Part shown: positions 43,326-54,715 of the stretch, one piece after another
Position numbering within the stretch: the first letter of the stretch is position 1
Layout of the letters: the number at the start of each line of letters is the position of its first letter
Origin: Zopfochytrium polystomum
Lineage: Eukaryota; Chytridiomycota; Chytridiomycetes; Chytridiales; Chytridiaceae
Assembly (NCBI GenBank): GCA_025765615.1
Contig: JAIVFJ010000152.1
Coordinates: forward strand, 1-64,000
Direction: 5' to 3'
Length of the DNA: 64,000 bases
The notes under the pieces: generated by a model
What the model was told of the DNA's origin: nothing
The model's database searches: none
What the model saw: the letters and a program-made list of their open reading frames with translations, nothing else
Program-made: the position numbers and the translations under genes

Positions 43326-45200
43326 ATATTAGAGTTTGGAGATGGTTGCCAATTGATCCAATTCTTTTCACACTTTCCCATTCAAGGAAGCGTTCAAAAT
43401 GTGTGGCAGAGATTGCATATGACCATAGGATTGTTGGGTTTTGTGTTGACTCTCCATTCTCAAAATGGCATGCCACTGCAGACTCAGAGGCCAGGCTGCA
43501 GGGCAAAGTATGTAAATCAAACAAAGGACCACTCCCCAAAAGCCATTGGACTTCACGAAATGCAATGTGGTCAATTTTTCTGTCTGGACCCCTGCCATGC
43601 ACCTGTGACAGCAAAAAAGTGTCAGACACCATTTGCAAAATTGCAGCACAAGGTGACCCAATGCTGGACCGTGTCTAATGACTGCAAATACCACAGTCTT
43701 TTGGGTAAAAGCACACGCTTGAAGGTCCAAATATCACTGATAACAGATAAAATGGGGTTTTGGCATAATAGTAGTATGCGCAAAGGATACCAAAATGAGG
43801 TTTTCTGTATCTGTTATCAGTTCAGACATATTAGATACATGCTGCAGGCTGCACTGTGCGAGAAGAAAAAAAAAGAAGAAAAAAAAAATTGTTAGTGTTG
43901 TCGGCATTTTGCCCAGTATGAAGCCTGCAGAGGCGTGAACCAATTTGGTGGGTCTGAAAAGCAAACACTGCCTTCTCAAGGAAACTTGCTCTTTGGCAAT
44001 TCGACACTGATACAGGGCGAAACGTCCAAGGCTTCACTTTGAGACTGGAAACCTTAACAGACATTCACCTTTCCCTCGTCGCACTGCAAATGCCCAAACT
44101 GCTGAATAGGGTCTAACACAAATCGAGTCATTTTCAATGTTTGATTTGATTTGATTTGATTTTCTGAATATAAATGACAATTTTCCCATGTTATTCGGCC
44201 ATTTGATTCAGTAATTTTCAATTTTTGGGCTGAACAGTCAGACATAAGAAAATTTTACTGATGATGGAATCACTTTTGAATCAATCCCAAATGGTCATTC
44301 AAAATCAAATGCAGGGTTTCTGTGTTTCATCCTTCTGCTGTAACTGACAATGCCCTCACTAGATCAAGTTGATCATGCCACAGAAAACAACGTTGAGTGT
44401 GTACAGGGGCCAGCTGCATCATGCCGACAAGGCAGTTTTGTGTGGCATATGGGCACAGCAATGCTGAAGCCAGCCGTCTCTCGGGATTGAATAGGGTGCC
44501 TTAAGATGGCCAAGCCAACTGGTGGGATTTGTTCTTGCAGCCTATCAAAATACATATCTAGAATGGTAGCTCAATATCAACTGATGTTCCATTCTAATAT
44601 TGTATTCATTATGACAGTGGCTTTATATTGACAGATTTTCCATCACTGTGTCGTTTTCATCACCCAAGCCTGCCTGCACCGTTATGCTATCGACATCCTT
44701 GACTGTTCTGGAGCACAATTAGGACCGGGATGGAAATACTGATAATACTAAATCTGCATGGGGATAGATCGCAAATTAAACATATATTTTTTGCCTGGCA
44801 TTGCAACCCAATACTGAAACCCCAGGACCCATTTCACCAATAACGAAGCACTTGACCACACTAGTCCCTCCAGCAAACCTCACCTATGCTGCAGCCTCCC
44901 ACCATGCTGTTGCTGTTACTGTCAACAGCAGCTCCGCCTCCACCATCTCCAGCTCTGTGCATTCACTCAGCATCGACACCATCGCAACTGCTTGCACCTC
45001 ATCTTTTGCAGACAGCACTGCTGCCATACCTCCTCATCTCACAAAGTCCCTGCCCTCAAAATCTTTTCTTCTTGCGTTAGAGCTGAGAGGTTGTTTTCGG
45101 TTGTTGTGAATCACTGCCAGTAAACCTACCTTGATTTGACCTATCCTTCATTGCTACCCTTGTGGAGCTGGGTCATAAAGCAGCTAAACATGAGCCTGTC
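43326..45200. other. Gene-free DNA with TTGAT-rich patches
   Basis: 44105-44300 has TTTGATTTGATTTGATT runs and a GAATAGGGTCT block resembling the outer end of the long inverted repeat at 41632. It may be another scrap of that element. No gene was found. Confidence 0.35.
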
Positions 45201-46680
45201 AAACAATGGAACACAGCTTCTGTTTTGTTTCTTTTCCACATGGACAGCACCAGAAGGCTCAGATTGAGTCCGCAAGGCGCGGTTCCGTTGTAATTGCAAA
45301 AGTTTTGTCATGGAAGGTCAGACAATTCCACAGGAGAAATAAATGCTACCGTTGTCGTTATACAGCTCAAACTTATCCGCCCAGGTGATATAAGGCTTGC
45401 TGCATTGCTGGCAGCCATGAGCAGACAATGTTTATAGTCCAACACTAATTGTAGCTTCTCTACTGCACTGTTGGACGAATTTAATTCAGGCTTGTTGCTG
45501 TAACATCCAAGCAGTAAATCATTATCTGCTTTGTAGTACTGAAACGCTTTAATGTTAAGCAGAAGGAAAACTTTACTCCTTATCAAACTTTGCAGCTGAC
45601 ATGCTTTGACTGTCAGAGACAAACTCATTCACATATTATTCCCTGATTGACACTGGAGCGTGCCCAGAAGATGGTGTGATTTGCTGGGTTCGCTACCCCG
45701 AGCTTTGTCAACCTGTGTGATAGCGTGCACTCACTGGGGATTGCGGTTTTCAGAGTTGTTGACATCATCTTCGTGGGACTCTTTTCGCTTAAGATTCCCC
45801 TTATGGCCAGCAAAAAACTCATAAAGCGGCTGTCAACACACGTGAAAGATTGCTCACGATTCATTCTGACAAGGCTGTGATCCTGAACTTTTGGAGCTTG
45901 CAGCATTCATCCGAAATTCATGTTGGCGAAGGGGTGGGTACCTTGAATGGGACAAAAGCTGGTAGTGATGGACAGGTGGTTGAAGATCCCGCAGCTCTTC
46001 AGACGCCTCCATTGATAGTTCTGCCATGTGAGACTGAATTTGAGCCAGCAAATATCTGTGTACTCCAACGGGGACTGAACAATAGCCTGGCAGCAGGGCG
46101 GTCTCAGGGGTTCCCCATAATATGCCTAAAGTTCTACCAAATATTATTTGTAATTGCACAACAGTGTTTTGCAAATCTGTGCATAATCTGCGCAATGTGG
46201 TACATTCTCCTTGCCATCAAGATTGACAACAGACTCTACTCCAAGGGACTGAAGCAAAGAAAAGTAGGAACTACATCAAGACCTCCAATCAATTCAAGCA
46301 ACTAGCCAGAGACTCTGGATACAATGATGCAGCTCTGATGGAGCTGTACCATGATGGTCTCCATGAGTCTATCCAAGACATGCTCTCCCAGTCTCTGCAC
46401 ATCCCTGAGACCTTGGAAGAGTACATTCTCCTTGCCATCAAGATTGACAACAGACTCTACTCCAAGAGGCTGAAGCAAAGACAAGTAGGAACTACATCAA
46501 GACCAACCCCAGTCCCTCAAGTTCTTACAGTTCCTGAACCCATGCAAGTGGATGCAGTTGAGACACTCCTTAAGGGTCCTCTGAGCCAAGCGGAGAAAAC
46601 AAGGAGGGCCCAACTGTAGCTCCAAGGAACACGCTGTCAAGGACTGCCCAAGGAAGAAGCACCCAAACTCCGAGGTCCAG
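45200..46680 (+). mobile_element. Ty3/gypsy-type Gag and protease fragments
   Basis: The plus strand contains a zinc-knuckle-like NKCYRCRYTA near 45345 and an aspartic protease active site SLIDTGACPEDG near 45640. Gag text at 46260-46620 includes FKQLARDSGYNDAALMELYH, YILLAIKIDNRLYS and PMQVDA, and then KEHAVKDCPRKKH, the end of a CCHC knuckle. Protease lies upstream of Gag, the reverse of a normal element, so at least two broken insertions are mixed. A segment of about 85 bp (46200-46285) is repeated at 46424-46508. Confidence 0.65.
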
Positions 46681-47696
46681 GCTCACTGAGGGGCAGTTCC
46701 CTGGACCCTCCTCCAAGCTGCGCAGGTGGGCGTTTAAGTGATTTGCGCTGTGGGGTGCAGGCTGGTGTGGAAAGGGCACGCTGGCAGCTTGGTATGAAGA
46801 CAACAAAGGCAGAGGCGCTGTGTGCTGTGAAGTTGTGGTTGTGGTTAATGTTGGGTGGAGTGCACAGATCTTGCTGGGGCAGCCATTGTTGCGCGTGCTG
46901 CTGATTGGGGTCTGGATTGTCAAACCGGTGGCGCAGCGGCCAGTGCCTTGATGTCGAGATCCTGTCAGTGAGGCAAGCGAGATTGGGAGTGGTGCCAGCA
47001 GCAGCGGCGGCGCACAGATCAATTGTTGCTGAATTTATGTGTGCTGCAGGCGAGCGTCGGCAGGGCGGCGGCACGGTGACCCTCCTCACCACGTCCAAAG
47101 AGGCAGCTGGCATCAAAACCCAAACAAGCACAGATGCCAATAGAACACAATCGACTATCCTGCAGTTGGGAGCAGCCAGTTGAACAGTGGCAGCAGTGAA
47201 GAATGTGTTTGCTGTGGCAATAGTGAGAATGGAAATGGCCCTGATGCTACTCATTTGTGCTGTTGTTGCCGTGCGTCAAATACATTTTGCGAGCCTGCCA
47301 AATGAATAAGAATGTGTCTGCATTCTACTTTGATTGAATCCTCGTCAATTTGTGTCTTCTCAAGACAGAGACTATATCGTATAACATGCTCCAGCATATC
47401 AGTTCTGAACACATCTTCATTCCACTGCCTCAAGACAAAATGTACCAAAAGACAAAAATTTCTGGCCCTTGTGGATATTTCTTGAAAAATTCCACAATTA
47501 GTCCTCTGTGAAATCCTGATGACACTGGTTTTGTCCCCAGGCTTTTTATCCCTTTCCCCCATGTTCCCCCTACACGGAGAGATTACCCCCAACCCTACAT
47601 ACCCACATACCTTTTCTAACATCATGCTTCCTTCCTCTCTCGATGAATCCCGCTCTGTCCTCGAATCTCTTGCCCCAATAAGGCCCTTGGCCCCTG
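46681..47696. other. Retroelement-flanking DNA
   Basis: A 205-codon minus frame at 46637-47254 overlaps the Gag end. It opens with a hydrophobic stretch but has no recognised domain, and I do not call it a gene. Confidence 0.3.
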
Positions 47697-47924
47697 AAAG
47701 AATTTGCTATGTTGGCTGATTGATGGATTGGGCTGCTGTGGTGTACACTACTGAAGGTGGTGGTGGTGGGAGGTTGAGCTTGGCTTCTGTCAGTCTTGTG
47801 TTTGTCTTTATATAAAACTGGTACAAGGACCGTCACTTGCAAAATGCTGCAAGTCATCCTTGCAGAGCAGTATCAGGTCAAAGCTCCTGCACCCTGCTAC
47901 ACCAAAAGACCCAAAACTAACAGC
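47697..47924. repeat. Dispersed repeat C, copy 2
   Basis: Matches 9674-9902. The core is TGTTGG (47710) to CTAACA (47922). The minus strand has TTTATATAAAGAC, a good TATA box, about 100 bp inside, which would suit a small LTR. Confidence 0.65.
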
Positions 47925-49018
47925 CCCTCCCAGCTCTCATGGGAACTCTTAACCCTGTCTGGCCCCAATGCAATCACTCTCTTTCTCTCCCTTGTCCAAA
48001 GAACGTTCCTCTTTCTTGATATCCCCTCCACATCGACCTCACTGCCATTTTCCCACTTCCAAAGAAGGATGCGTGGGGTGGTGATGTCAATAACCTCCAG
48101 CCCATCAGGGCGCCTGTCTTCGCTGTTTATCCCAAATCCTCTCCTCCTCCCCTGAGATCCTCAACGAGATCACCTAATTACATGAATACTGATAACCAAT
48201 TGAATTTTTTTACCACACACACTCACACGCACACACGCACAAACACATACGCATGCGCGCACATTTCGACAATTGAGAAAAAATGGAAAGAAGGCAAATC
48301 GCCACGTGCGGACCACTCCGGGCAAATCACCCACAACAGGCGAGGATGTGGGCGAATCGCCCCGTGCAGTCCGCAGGACAAATCGCCCACATCCACATAA
48401 AGTGCTCACCACTCTCACCTGTGGTCGATGATTTGCCGCAATTCGCCCACACCCTCGCCCGTTGGCACGAAATTTTAGCCCCCCCCAAAAAATAGGCTCT
48501 AGCAAAGTACACGATTAGAAAACAAGAAAAAGAAATTAGATGAGGCGAAATCGCCTCGTCTTAGGTTTTTCGGGTTGGGCAGGACACACACGCACATGAC
48601 CGAGGTCAAAACCAAGTCGAGGCGGATCGCTTGCCTGCAAACACACACACTATACTAGCGGACCACACCGGTGGGGGGACACACCCTGGGAGGAAAATTA
48701 CCACGAAAGAGGTCCTTTGTGGTTCACTCCACAGTACTTTTTCCAATCATTCTTTTGCTTCTGCTTTCTGAGACTCCTTTCTTCTGTTCATTGGGAATCT
48801 ACTTTCCTTGTTCTTCATTCTGGCAAACACCCTTTCTCCTTTTTTGGTACACTTCCCGCTTCACACTGCCACAAATTCCACCTCCAACTCTTCACTGAAT
48901 CGCAACCTCCACAGACTACTATTCCACGTCCCCCAAATCCTGTACTGTCTGAGGGTCTCTCCCTTCCCCACTCCACCTTCTTCCGCGGCTCTGCCCTTTC
49001 TCCTCCTGACTCCCTACA
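47925..49018. other. Gene-free DNA with GCGATTTGCC-type inverted repeats
   Basis: Between 48290 and 48570 the motifs AAATCGCC, CGAATCGCC, AAATCGCCCACA, GATTTGCC and GAAATCGCC occur six or more times in both orientations. The surrounding sequence is not coding. Confidence 0.5.
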
Positions 49019-49329
49019 TGTCAGGGACATGGCAGGACAGGGCAAGGCAGACAAGGAACTGAGAGGAGTGATGCTTGGTTTGTGAACAAAAATTCACTTG
49101 AGGGATGGGACAGGTCCCCATTCCCCTTTTATACTCTTTGAGAGCCTTCATTGTCAAAAGCTCAAGGACAGTTCCTGAAAGGACAATTACTTGTGATACT
49201 AATGATACCACTGACAACAACAAGACAAGTCAGAAAGGCAAAGAAGGTTCCAGAAGGTTCCACAAGGTTCCAGGAAGGAATGTTCTAAAAGGCTCCAGAG
49301 GTTTCCAGAGGGTGATTCATAACATTACA
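49014..49329 (-). mobile_element. Solo LTR, family A, copy 3
   Basis: 49019-49324, TGTCAGGGAC to CATAACA, more diverged than the other two copies. Flanks CTACA and TTACA differ at one base, an aged 5-bp target duplication. The first heat-shock element (49243-49260) is perfect. The second is decayed. Confidence 0.85.
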
Positions 49330-49567
49330 CCCACTTACTCCACTGTCAGATTGACACTTTCCTCAAGGCCTTGGCCTTATGCTGTTTTAGTGTTGTTATT
49401 TTCTTCGTTTCCTGTAGTGTTGGCAGCTAGAGTGGCCTGTGTGTGGCAATGCGCTTGGCCTGTCAAGGTCCTTGGCTTTTGGACACCAGCGTGGCAGCCT
49501 CCAGCTGCGTGAAATAATAAAAAAAAAGGACAAATGAGACAGAGCATTTTTGACAGTAGGAGTTTGC

Positions 49568-49591
49568 CACACACACACACACACACACACA

Positions 49592-49653
<62 letters not shown>
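49568..49653. repeat. (CA)n(CT)n microsatellite
   Basis: CA run followed by CT run about 240-325 bp upstream of the isomerase gene start. A second CA run sits at 49858-49889, ending 3 bp before the ATG. Confidence 0.97.
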
Positions 49654-49658
<5 letters not shown>

Positions 49659-49892
49659 CTCGCTCAAACGCGCGCACTCCATTGCCCATTCAAGCAACAG
49701 TAAGTCCGAAAGGGTATCAAAATTTATCCTGCGGGATTGACATGGTCAAAAAGTCGGCAAAATTAAGAGCAAAATTTTACATTTCGGGCCGACTCTTCAA
49801 AAATAATAATTGAATGCAAAAGCAGAGAAACGCAAGAACACGACCGCCCACACAGAAATCACACACACACACGCACACACACACACAGCACG

Positions 49893-51149
49893 ATGGCCAC
49901 TGCCACTACTCCGCTCGGAACGTGTGAGTAGGCGGGGCCTCCTGCAATGGGTGGGCCCACGCAAGGGCGAGGCGGGCTGCGAAGGCTCCCTGTCTCGTCC
50001 TCTTGAAAAAGATTAAATCAGCAACTGACCACGGCGCCCCTTTCCACAGTCCAGACGGTCCAGCTCACGTACCACGCGGCGGACCACGTTCTCCACGTCG
50101 AGTTCAACCGCCCGGACAAGCTGAACGCCATGACCAAGCAGTTCTGGCGCGAGCTCCGCACGTGCTTTGTCAACCTCGCCACGCACACGCTCTCAGCCGA
50201 CGCCGCCGCCGACGCTTGGGATGTTCGCGCCGTCGTCGTCAGCGGCGGCGCCGCGTCAAAGGCTTTTTCCGCCGGCTTGGACCTTGTCGAGTTTGCGTCC
50301 GGGTTCTTTGAGGGCGGCGGTGAGGTTTGCTTGCTCTAGGAGGTCGTGCGAGTTTTATTTAATAATTTCTCGTTCGTTTCATTTCACACCCAGACGACAT
50401 TGCGCGAGGCGCGATGAGGTTCCTTGCCGGGGTGGATCTCGCGCAGGACACGTTCACGGCTATGGAGCGGTGTCCGCAACCCGTCATCGCCGCGGTGCAC
50501 GGCGCATGCATCGGTGCAGGTGAAGGCTTTGCCCCCACCCCCAAAGATCGCTTTCGACAAGAGGCAACTCTACAAAAAAAAACTAACCACGATAATCCCA
50601 CAAGGCGTCGACTTGATCGCGGCCTGCGACATCCGACTCTGCTCGTCGGACGCGCTCTTCTCCGTCAAAGAAGTGGACGTCGGGCTCGCGGCGGACCTGG
50701 GCACGCTGCAGCGTCTGCCGCGGGTGGTGGGCAACCACAGCTGGATCCGCGAGGTGTCGTACACGGGGCGGACTTTTGGGGCGGCGGAGGCGCGGGCGGT
50801 GGGGCTGGTGTCGGGCGCGGCGGAGTCGGTCGGGGCCGGGCATGCGGCGGTGGTGGAGGAGGCGATGCGGCTGGCGAGGATGATTGCGGCAAAGTCGCCG
50901 GTGGCGGTGGCGGGGACCAAGAACGTTCTGATTCACGCGCGGGACCACTCGGTCGCGGAGGGGCTCAAGTACGTCGGGTTGTGGAACGCGTCGATGCTTA
51001 GGAGCGGGGTAAGGGAGGGATTTTTTCTCACCCAAACCCTGCCCAGCAATTCCTAACGAATTTTTACGTTTACGATTGGCTATTAGGACTTGGCGATGGC
51101 AATGCAGGCGAGCCTGGCCAAGAAGCGGCCAAAATTTGCAAAGCTTTGA
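49893..51149 (+). CDS. ECH1-like: Delta(3,5)-delta(2,4)-dienoyl-CoA isomerase (ECH1-like), peroxisomal
   Basis: Five exons (49893-49923, 50050-50319, 50394-50519, 50605-51008, 51087-51149) with GT-AG introns give 297 residues. Crotonase-fold features are in order: FNRPDKLNAMT at the N-terminus, the oxyanion-hole strand AFSAGLDL, HGACIGAGVDLIAACDIR, then FSVKEVDVGLAADLGTLQRLP. The three acidic positions that define the dienoyl-CoA isomerases are all present (Asp in CDIR, Glu in KEVD, Asp in AADLGT), separating it from plain enoyl-CoA hydratases. The enzyme shifts double bonds in 3,5-dienoyl-CoA during beta-oxidation of unsaturated fatty acids. The last residues are PKFAKL, an AKL-type PTS1, and there is no mitochondrial leader, so a peroxisomal site is likely. 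Confidence 0.93.
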
Positions 51150-51513
51150 TGCATTTTCGCCCGGAATGCCGGGTTTTATACTACACTTCCCCTTGAGGAG
51201 AAACGAGGTAGCCTTAAAAATATATGTCGCTTTCTCATGTTGCCCATTCGTGCCGCTGAACAGAATGTGGATGTGATGCTTCGAGCGGTCAGAGGTTCTG
51301 GGGTGATGCAGAATACCAAAGGCGCCAGGGCTGCGATAACGATGAGAGAACAGCTGCCACAAAGGTTTTGATAGCGGGCCCTTTCATACTCATGAGAGAA
51401 TGAAAGGAGCAATGATTTAAGAATAAGATAGCCTCTGGAGCTTCCCCAGCCGTGCAGAATGGAGACCGTCCAGAAGGATCCATACGACCAGCAAGAAAAA
51501 AAGCTCTTAAATC
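51150..51513. other. Convergent 3' spacer
   Basis: Short spacer between the isomerase stop and the stop of the minus-strand ankyrin-like gene. It should hold both polyadenylation regions. Confidence 0.5.
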
Positions 51514-53361
51514 TCAAACACGTGCACCACCACCGACACTAATAAAAGCTTCCGGAGGGAACCGCCGCCTCGCCTCCTTCCACCAAACCTTGGCCTCCTT
51601 GCCGCATCCCTCACTCGGCGCGTTCTGCACCCCAAAGACCGGGATCCCCAGGTTCCTGACGGCCAGCCATTCGAGGAACGGCACACACAGCTCGACCAAG
51701 AGGCGGGAGAGGGGTCTCGTCGTCGTCGTCGTCGTCGTCGTCTCCGAACTCACCTGCGCCCCGCGCTCCCTCCACCACCACTCGAGCGCGTCCAAGTCGG
51801 AATCGTACCAAACGTAGTAGGGCGACTTGTCGGACGAAAACCCCGCGGCGAGCTGCAGTAAACTCATGCGGGGCCAGTCCTGGTCTGAAGGCACCGAGCT
51901 CCAAGTGTCATCATCGTCGTCGTCGCCGTTGCGGCCGCCGCCGTCGTCTCTCCTTTCACGCAGCCATCGTATTATATCTAGGTTCAAGGCGTGCCGCTCG
52001 ATAAGTCCCCGCAGGTTCTCCGTGCGCTTCTTCAGGCGCAGCCGATTCCGCGCGCACAACGCAAAGGCTTTCGGGGATCTCACGGCGACGGAGATGTCGC
52101 ATACCATATCGCGAACGAAACCGCTGCTCCGAAACCAATCCAGGAGCTCTAAATGCTCGCCGAGGACCGCCTCTTGGACGAGCGTCTCAGACGCTCTGGA
52201 GTCTGGTGCCGGGAAGCGCTCGGACCACCACCGAAAGACGGCCACCCGCCCTTCTCTGGCGGCGTACCAGAGCATGCTCGGGTAAAACTCTAGCTTTTGG
52301 GCCTCGGCCGTCGCCCGCCAGAACTGCAGAACTTCGACGTGGCCGCCCTCGCAGGCCTGTTCCATGCATCCCGAGTCGGGCTTCCAAGAGTCGTGCGGGT
52401 AGTTGAGTCGCCACCAGTGCAGCACGGCGACGTGGCCCGCAGCGGTCGCGACGCGCACGACGTTTTCCGGGGCGAACTCGCCGCGGCCGGCGGCGGCGGT
52501 AGCCTTGATCCAGTCCAGGACGGCGACTTGTCCGTTCGCGGCGGCGTGTTGCGCGACCTTGCGGAGGTCGAGCGAGTTAGCGGGGCGGCGACGGAGCTGG
52601 GCGAGCTGCAGGGCGTCGTCGGAAAAGTTTAGGGCGGAGACCTGGCGCAAGACGTCGTCGTCGCGGTCGGCGTTGTCGTCGTCGGAGCCAGGGGCGAGCT
52701 CGGTTTCGAGCCAGCGCAGGGCGTCGGCGCGATCGGACGCGGCGGCGAGGCGGAGCACGGCGGGGTCGATGTTTCGTGGGTTCCAGCCGTGCGTGTCCCT
52801 GCACCATTGGAGTAGGCCGACGTTTCCGGCGGCGAGGGCCGCGGCGGCGATCTTGGCGACGGACACCTCGACGTGCGAGGAAAAAGCGTTGGCGTGGGCC
52901 GTCCACCAGCCGAGCACGTCGACGTCGTTGTGCAGAGCCGCGGCGCGGAGAGCGGAGTCGACCTGGTCTGCGTAGTTTTTGAATTCCCACCATTCGATGC
53001 GGACGGGCTGGAGCCGCTGTCCGCACCGATTGGACGACAACGCCAACGACGGCGAGGAGGACGACTCGCTGGACTTTAGGGTCCAGAAAAGCGATTCGAC
53101 GTGTTCGATGGACGTTGGGATCGGGGTTTTCGCGGAGCTCAGGCGAAAGTCGAGGAGGTCGACAAGGCCGCGCCGCGATGCGTTTGCGAGGGACGCGGAG
53201 GGGATCGCGTACAGCGCGTTGGCCTGGCAGTGCTCGAGCCGAAGGAGGGTTGCGATGCGGAAGCGATCGCGGGCCGAAAGGTAGGCGAGGATGAAGGGGC
53301 CGAAAGCGGCCTGGTGTCCGGTCGTCCAGGAGGTGGATTTCGTTGTTGGCGGCGGCATCAT
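51514..53361 (-). CDS. Large ankyrin-like repeat protein
   Basis: The first ATG pair (53361/53358) gives 615 residues without introns. After an N-terminal helical domain (GPFILAYLSARDRFRIATLL) the protein carries about twelve ankyrin-like units with a Trp in the second helix: VDVLGWWTAHA, VGLLQWCRDTHG, VAVLDWIKATA, VAVLHWWRLNYPHDSW, VEVLQFWRATA, VAVFRWWSERFP, LELLDWFRSSGF, LDALEWWWRERG. Each is preceded by an AA..G.V turn. Two units are stretched by acidic runs (DDDNADRDDD and DDDDDD) and one by a Thr run. It belongs to the same broad family as 34467-35498 but is more diverged. Probably a scaffold or adaptor; partners unknown. Confidence 0.85.
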   Translation of the reverse strand: MMPPPTTKSTSWTTGHQAAFGPFILAYLSARDRFRIATLLRLEHCQANALYAIPSASLANASRRGLVDLLDFRLSSAKTPIPTSIEHVESLFWTLKSSESSSSPSLALSSNRCGQRLQPVRIEWWEFKNYADQVDSALRAAALHNDVDVLGWWTAHANAFSSHVEVSVAKIAAAALAAGNVGLLQWCRDTHGWNPRNIDPAVLRLAAASDRADALRWLETELAPGSDDDNADRDDDVLRQVSALNFSDDALQLAQLRRRPANSLDLRKVAQHAAANGQVAVLDWIKATAAAGRGEFAPENVVRVATAAGHVAVLHWWRLNYPHDSWKPDSGCMEQACEGGHVEVLQFWRATAEAQKLEFYPSMLWYAAREGRVAVFRWWSERFPAPDSRASETLVQEAVLGEHLELLDWFRSSGFVRDMVCDISVAVRSPKAFALCARNRLRLKKRTENLRGLIERHALNLDIIRWLRERRDDGGGRNGDDDDDDTWSSVPSDQDWPRMSLLQLAAGFSSDKSPYYVWYDSDLDALEWWWRERGAQVSSETTTTTTTTRPLSRLLVELCVPFLEWLAVRNLGIPVFGVQNAPSEGCGKEAKVWWKEARRRFPPEAFISVGGGARV

Positions 53362-53985
53362 CGCTCCCAGCGTCCGGTGATGCTGCGCCACTGGCACTGT
53401 TGTTTTTGACAAGGAACTGCACCCTCGCGCCGCCCGTCATGTCTTTTCGCTGAGCAAATAGGGAACCTCTGCGCGCACCCCCCAGAACGAAGATTACTAT
53501 CACTCAGTCCAGTTGGACAATGACCGACGTGTCACAAGCTTGTTTTTTGCGCCGAAGGCGGTGATCGTCAAGCTACACGCTCGGCCAACACTGCTACTCA
53601 TGGATTGTACATACAAGGCCAACAAGTTTCGCCTACCGCTTTTGAATTGTGGCAACGTCTTAGAACAATACAACAATTAGCGTTGGGTTTGCCTTCTTGT
53701 CCAAAGAGGAAACAGAGATTGCAATTGGGCTTTGCAGCAGCTTTCAAAGCTGATTCAGACATATCCAAAGTCATTGTGACAGACCACGAAACTGCACTAG
53801 TCGTCCTCTCATCCAAGCGACTACTTCGAGGTCTCGGCGAGTAGTTTGTGCCGAGCACCTAACATCGGGTGTCCGGCACAGCTAGTGGTACCATCGAGGT
53901 TTGGAGCAAAAAGCAACGCAGGCGCCGCCGCGCTGGCGACCACGCGGACCGACGCGGAGCGAGCATAACCCGACCTCCACGGGCT
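53362..53985. other. Intergenic
   Basis: No gene is supported. A plus frame at 53605-53844 has no recognised motif. Confidence 0.4.
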
Positions 53986-53989
53986 TCAG

Positions 53990-54715
53990 AGGATCAAAAA
54001 CATGACTTCGTCCAAAAGGTTGACACAGCTCTCCAGACCCTACAAGATGACCTTGATGCCCTCGACTCCACGCTCACCCCAGCTGAACAGACATTCCTCA
54101 GCCAACCCTCCTTCCATTTGTTTACCCTCCATTGGCCGTGCTGCTTTCCAATACACTCAGTCCCTTGACGCTATCTCTTCCTCCCTCCATGAGCTCCTCA
54201 TCAGCACTTCCCAACGGTGCCTCCCATGCTCTGACTCCTCCACAGCTCCAGCTCAGACTGACCAGCGCCTTGACCCTTACATTGAGGCACATAAGAAAAT
54301 TGAAGACCTTTGGAAACGTTGCATTGTGCTGCTTTGCCCCTTCATTCCTTCCTCGCTCCCCACGTCTTGGAATGTTTCAACCCCTCAGATGCTCTGTCCC
54401 GCCTATTTGCTTGCTTTACCAGCACTGTCGTGACCGCTGCAACCTTCACCAGCAACGCTCTTCTCCTCCTTCAGCTTCTCCGCAAATCAGCCTTCCGTGC
54501 ACAGCTCGCTACAGCTGCATACCATAAGCAGACTGACATCGCTACGGCCATAGATCGACACCAGGATCTCTTCTTTCCGCAACGTCCTCAACAACATCCT
54601 TAATCGCAAACATTCAACCCCAACATTGATTACATTTCGGTAGAGATCCCAGAGGTCAAGAAATTAGTATGACCCTTCCCAAATTCCTCCCCTTTGCAGC
54701 GAACAGGTGGAACGT
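53990..54715 (+). mobile_element. Decayed dispersed ORF, family E, copy 2
   Basis: This copy is better preserved at its start: VQKVDTALQTLQDDLDALDS runs into TLTPAEQTFLSQPS. A frameshift follows, then TDQRLDPYIEAHKKIEDLWK and, after another shift, LLQLLRKSAFRAQLATAAYH and RNVLNNILNRKHS. Homologous to 37030-37660. The coiled-coil-like leucine spacing would suit a structural protein such as a Gag, but no knuckle or protease is adjacent. Confidence 0.5.

Noticed and set aside
46637..47254. 205-codon minus ORF with a hydrophobic start
   Set aside because: Overlaps the antisense of a Gag remnant and has no recognisable domain or splice context.
48180..48270. CACACGCACACA stretch considered as a CRISPR-like or telomeric array
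   Set aside because: It is a simple imperfect CA microsatellite; no spacer structure or telomere unit is present.
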